Source: an uncultured Collinsella sp. (GTDB lineage Bacteria > Actinomycetota > Coriobacteriia > Coriobacteriales > Coriobacteriaceae). Taken from it: a stretch of 7,911 nt of DNA. The notes under the pieces were generated by a model. It was not told the DNA's origin. It searched no databases and was given only the letters and a program-made list of their open reading frames with translations. The first letter of the stretch is position 1. Every line of letters starts with the position of its first letter. Position numbers and translations under genes: made by a program. Of this stretch, positions 6,283 through 7,911 are shown one piece after another. Location of the stretch: positions 1 to 7,911 of the forward strand of contig USEF01000072.1 of NCBI GenBank assembly GCA_900553475.1, in the 5' to 3' direction.

Positions 6283-6314
6283 AAGCAACAGGGTCGCTGG
6301 CCGCATGCCTGAAG

Positions 6315-6357
6315 CAATGCCCCGCCCACGTGATTGCGTGGGCGGGGCATTGTCGTT
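6315..6357. terminator. Terminator of the PTS operon, perfect 16-bp hairpin
   Basis: CAATGCCCCGCCCACG (6315-6330) pairs perfectly with CGTGGGCGGGGCATTG (6337-6352) around a six-base TGATTG loop, 32 bases after the glucosidase stop. The following TCGTTT is only a short T-run, but the stem is very stable and GC-rich. A weaker A-run on the other strand means it may work in one direction only. It separates the operon from the oxidoreductase gene. Confidence 0.88.
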
Positions 6358-6538
6358 TGGTAACGCGTTTTATCAAATATGGCATTTATCTGCGGTAATG
6401 TTCTATTTCACCGCTGAGGGTGACATTTCATGCCGCCTGCCGAACTGCGTGGAGACCTAACAACTTTTTAGGTCAGTGTTGTGCGTGTAGCAATTTCGCC
6501 CGGCCTCGCCTCCGGGCTGCCATGTGAGAGGGGATCTT
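6358..6538 (+). promoter_or_regulatory. Promoter and structured leader of the oxidoreductase gene
   Basis: The first part (6360-6410) is AT-rich and probably holds the promoter, though I cannot assign clear boxes. TTTATC occurs twice (6369-6374, 6385-6390). The leader then shows GCGGT (6392-6396) with ACCGC (6410-6414), GACCTA (6454-6459) with TAGGTC (6469-6474), and GCCCGG (6498-6503) with CCGGGC (6512-6517). The last stem ends shortly before the ribosome binding site AGGGGA (6529-6534). The series of stems suggests a regulatory RNA. A loose likeness to the molybdenum-cofactor motif is treated as a hypothesis only. Confidence 0.4.
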
Positions 6539-7911
6539 ATGGCTCGACTGCATGTAATGGAACGCAGCCACGCTCAGGCCGTCATGGACGACCTGCACGA
6601 TGCGCTCGGACGTCGTCTGGCGGTGAGCTCGCTCGCCCCGTGTCCCGTGGAGTTTACGGCAGCGCTCGTCAACCTGTGCTCCACCCAGAGCTGCGGCAAG
6701 TGCACGCCCTGCCGCGTGGGCCTAAGCGCGCTGAGCGACCTGCTCGCCGATGTGCTCGAAGGGCGCGCCGATGAGTCCACACTCAACCTGATTGAGCGCA
6801 CGGCCCGCACCATCTACCTTTCGAGCGATTGCGCCATCGGCTACGAGGCCGGCGCCATGGCGCTCACGGCCATTCGCGGCTTCCGCGACGATTTTGAGCA
6901 TCACATTCGCGAGCACTCCTGCGGCTTTGATCGTGAGGCCCGCGTCCCGTGTGTCTCGGGCTGTCCGGCGCACGTCGACATTCCCGGTTACATTTCGCTC
7001 GTCGAGGCCGGCCGCTATGCCGATGCCGTCAAGGTCATCCGCAAGAATAACCCGCTGCCGCTCGTTTGCGGCCTGGTGTGCGAGCATCCCTGCGAGATGC
7101 ATTGCCGCCGTGGCATGGTCGACGACCCCATGAACATCCTCGCCCTCAAGCGTTTTGCCGTTGAGCACAGTGACCTCAACGACCACAAGCCGCATGTAGT
7201 GGACAACACCGGTAAGCGCGTCTCCGTGATCGGCGGCGGCCCGGCTGGCCTTTCCTGTGCCTACTACCTGGCCGTGATGGGCCACAAGGTGACCATTTTT
7301 GAGCAGCGCCACCACTTGGGCGGCATGCTGCGCTACGGCATCCCCAGCTACCGCCTGCCGCGCGAGCGCCTGCAGGCCGAGATCGACTGGATCTTGAGCG
7401 CCGGCATCGACGTTGAGCTCGATCACTCCGTCAACGGCGAGGAGCTTGTCCGCCTGCGCGACGAGTTCGATGCCGTCTATCTGGCCATCGGTGCCCATAG
7501 CGACAAGAAGCTCGGCCTTCCGGGCGAAGAGGCTCCCGGCGTGGAGTCGGCCGTCAAGATGCTGCGTGCCATTGGCGACGACGAGCTGCCCGACCTGAGC
7601 GGCCAGCGCGTGTGCGTCATCGGCGGCGGCAACGTGGCCATGGACGTGGCTCGCTCTGCCGTGCGCTGCGGTGCCGAAAAGGTGAGCATTGTCTACCGCC
7701 GCCGCATCTGCGATATGACGGCCCAGGACGCCGAGATTGCCAGCGCCCAGGCCGAGGGCTGCGAGGTTCTGGAGCTCACGGCGCCGCTCGCCATCGAGAC
7801 GGGCGAAGATGGTCGCGTGAGCGGCCTGCGCGTGCAACCGCAGATTATCGGCGAGCCCCGTCGCGGTCGTCCGGCCCCGCGTGCCGCCGCCACGCCCGAG
7901 CGCGTCATCCC
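6539..7911 (+). CDS. Chimeric NuoF-type Fe-S / GltD-type FAD-NAD(P) oxidoreductase, 3' truncated by window edge
   Basis: The first 457 codons of a cytosolic flavoprotein; the frame is still open at 7911. Residues ~1-110 match the C-terminal iron-sulfur region of NuoF/HydB: SCGKCTPCR gives Cys52/55/58, and Cys98 lies 40 residues on, the usual four ligands of one 4Fe-4S cluster. Next comes the Fe-S domain seen at the N-terminus of GltD and dihydropyrimidine dehydrogenase, with Cys128, 138, 142, 177, 181, 185 and 189. An FAD-binding GGGPAGL (232-238) and an NAD(P)-binding VIGGGNVAMDVAR (360-372) follow. Such proteins move electrons between NAD(P)H and ferredoxin-like partners and often sit with formate dehydrogenase or [FeFe]-hydrogenase genes. 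The partner here lies outside the window. The ATG at 6539 is chosen for AGGGGA (6529-6534), four bases upstream. Confidence 0.88.
   Translation, partial: MARLHVMERSHAQAVMDDLHDALGRRLAVSSLAPCPVEFTAALVNLCSTQSCGKCTPCRVGLSALSDLLADVLEGRADESTLNLIERTARTIYLSSDCAIGYEAGAMALTAIRGFRDDFEHHIREHSCGFDREARVPCVSGCPAHVDIPGYISLVEAGRYADAVKVIRKNNPLPLVCGLVCEHPCEMHCRRGMVDDPMNILALKRFAVEHSDLNDHKPHVVDNTGKRVSVIGGGPAGLSCAYYLAVMGHKVTIFEQRHHLGGMLRYGIPSYRLPRERLQAEIDWILSAGIDVELDHSVNGEELVRLRDEFDAVYLAIGAHSDKKLGLPGEEAPGVESAVKMLRAIGDDELPDLSGQRVCVIGGGNVAMDVARSAVRCGAEKVSIVYRRRICDMTAQDAEIASAQAEGCEVLELTAPLAIETGEDGRVSGLRVQPQIIGEPRRGRPAPRAAATPERVI

Noticed and set aside
3220..6306. A 1028-codon open frame on the minus strand
   Set aside because: It lies antisense to the permease and glucosidase genes, in the phase that GC-rich third positions keep free of stops. 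Its product is a low-complexity string rich in Leu, Val, Asp and His with no domain. The sense genes have complete motifs.
6722..7837. A 371-codon open frame on the minus strand
   Set aside because: Antisense shadow of the oxidoreductase, Ala/His/Asp-rich and without domains.

Overview
The window looks like a chromosomal segment from a GC-rich anaerobic actinobacterium of the class Coriobacteriia, most likely Collinsella or a close relative. This is an inference from gene content (a flavodoxin-ferredoxin fusion, a glucose-family PTS operon with a GH4 enzyme, and a NuoF/GltD-type chimeric oxidoreductase), from the GC-biased third positions, and from the style of the intergenic repeats. No rRNA or other taxonomic marker is present. 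All recognisable genes read rightwards.

Layout. Positions 1-100 hold the last ten codons of an upstream gene and its strong terminator. Positions 101-657 hold no credible gene. They contain a 237-bp MITE-like element with 26-bp imperfect inverted ends (208-444), a hairpin near its centre, and a structured leader. Positions 658-1419 encode a flavodoxin-fold protein with two C-terminal 4Fe-4S motifs (EFR1 type). Positions 1420-1794 are non-coding: a cluster of REP-like repeats (1431-1579), a 10-bp direct repeat two helical turns apart, and a pair of mutually exclusive RNA hairpins directly in front of the next operon.

Positions 1795-6282 form a compact alpha-glucoside uptake operon: a free-standing IIA(Glc), a LicT/BglG-type PRD antiterminator, a membrane IIC-IIB permease and a GH4 6-phospho-alpha-glucosidase. 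The operon ends in a perfect 16-bp terminator hairpin. The parts fit one pathway. Phosphate passes from EI and HPr (not in the window) to IIA His92, then to IIB Cys481, and then to the incoming sugar. The GH4 enzyme cleaves the 6-phospho-alpha-glucoside in the cytosol. The antiterminator probably couples transport to transcription by stabilising the first leader hairpin against the overlapping terminator hairpin.

Positions 6283-6538 carry the operon terminator and a leader with two clean hairpins. From 6539 to the window edge runs the first 457 codons of a chimeric oxidoreductase: a NuoF-type 4Fe-4S region, a GltD-type Fe-S region, and FAD and NAD(P) folds. It continues past the window.

The best candidate for something undescribed is the antitermination switch at 1682-1776, which has the right architecture but lacks the classical RAT sequence. 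The inverted-repeat element at 208-444 and the repeat cluster at 1431-1579 come next. The protein-coding content belongs to known families.
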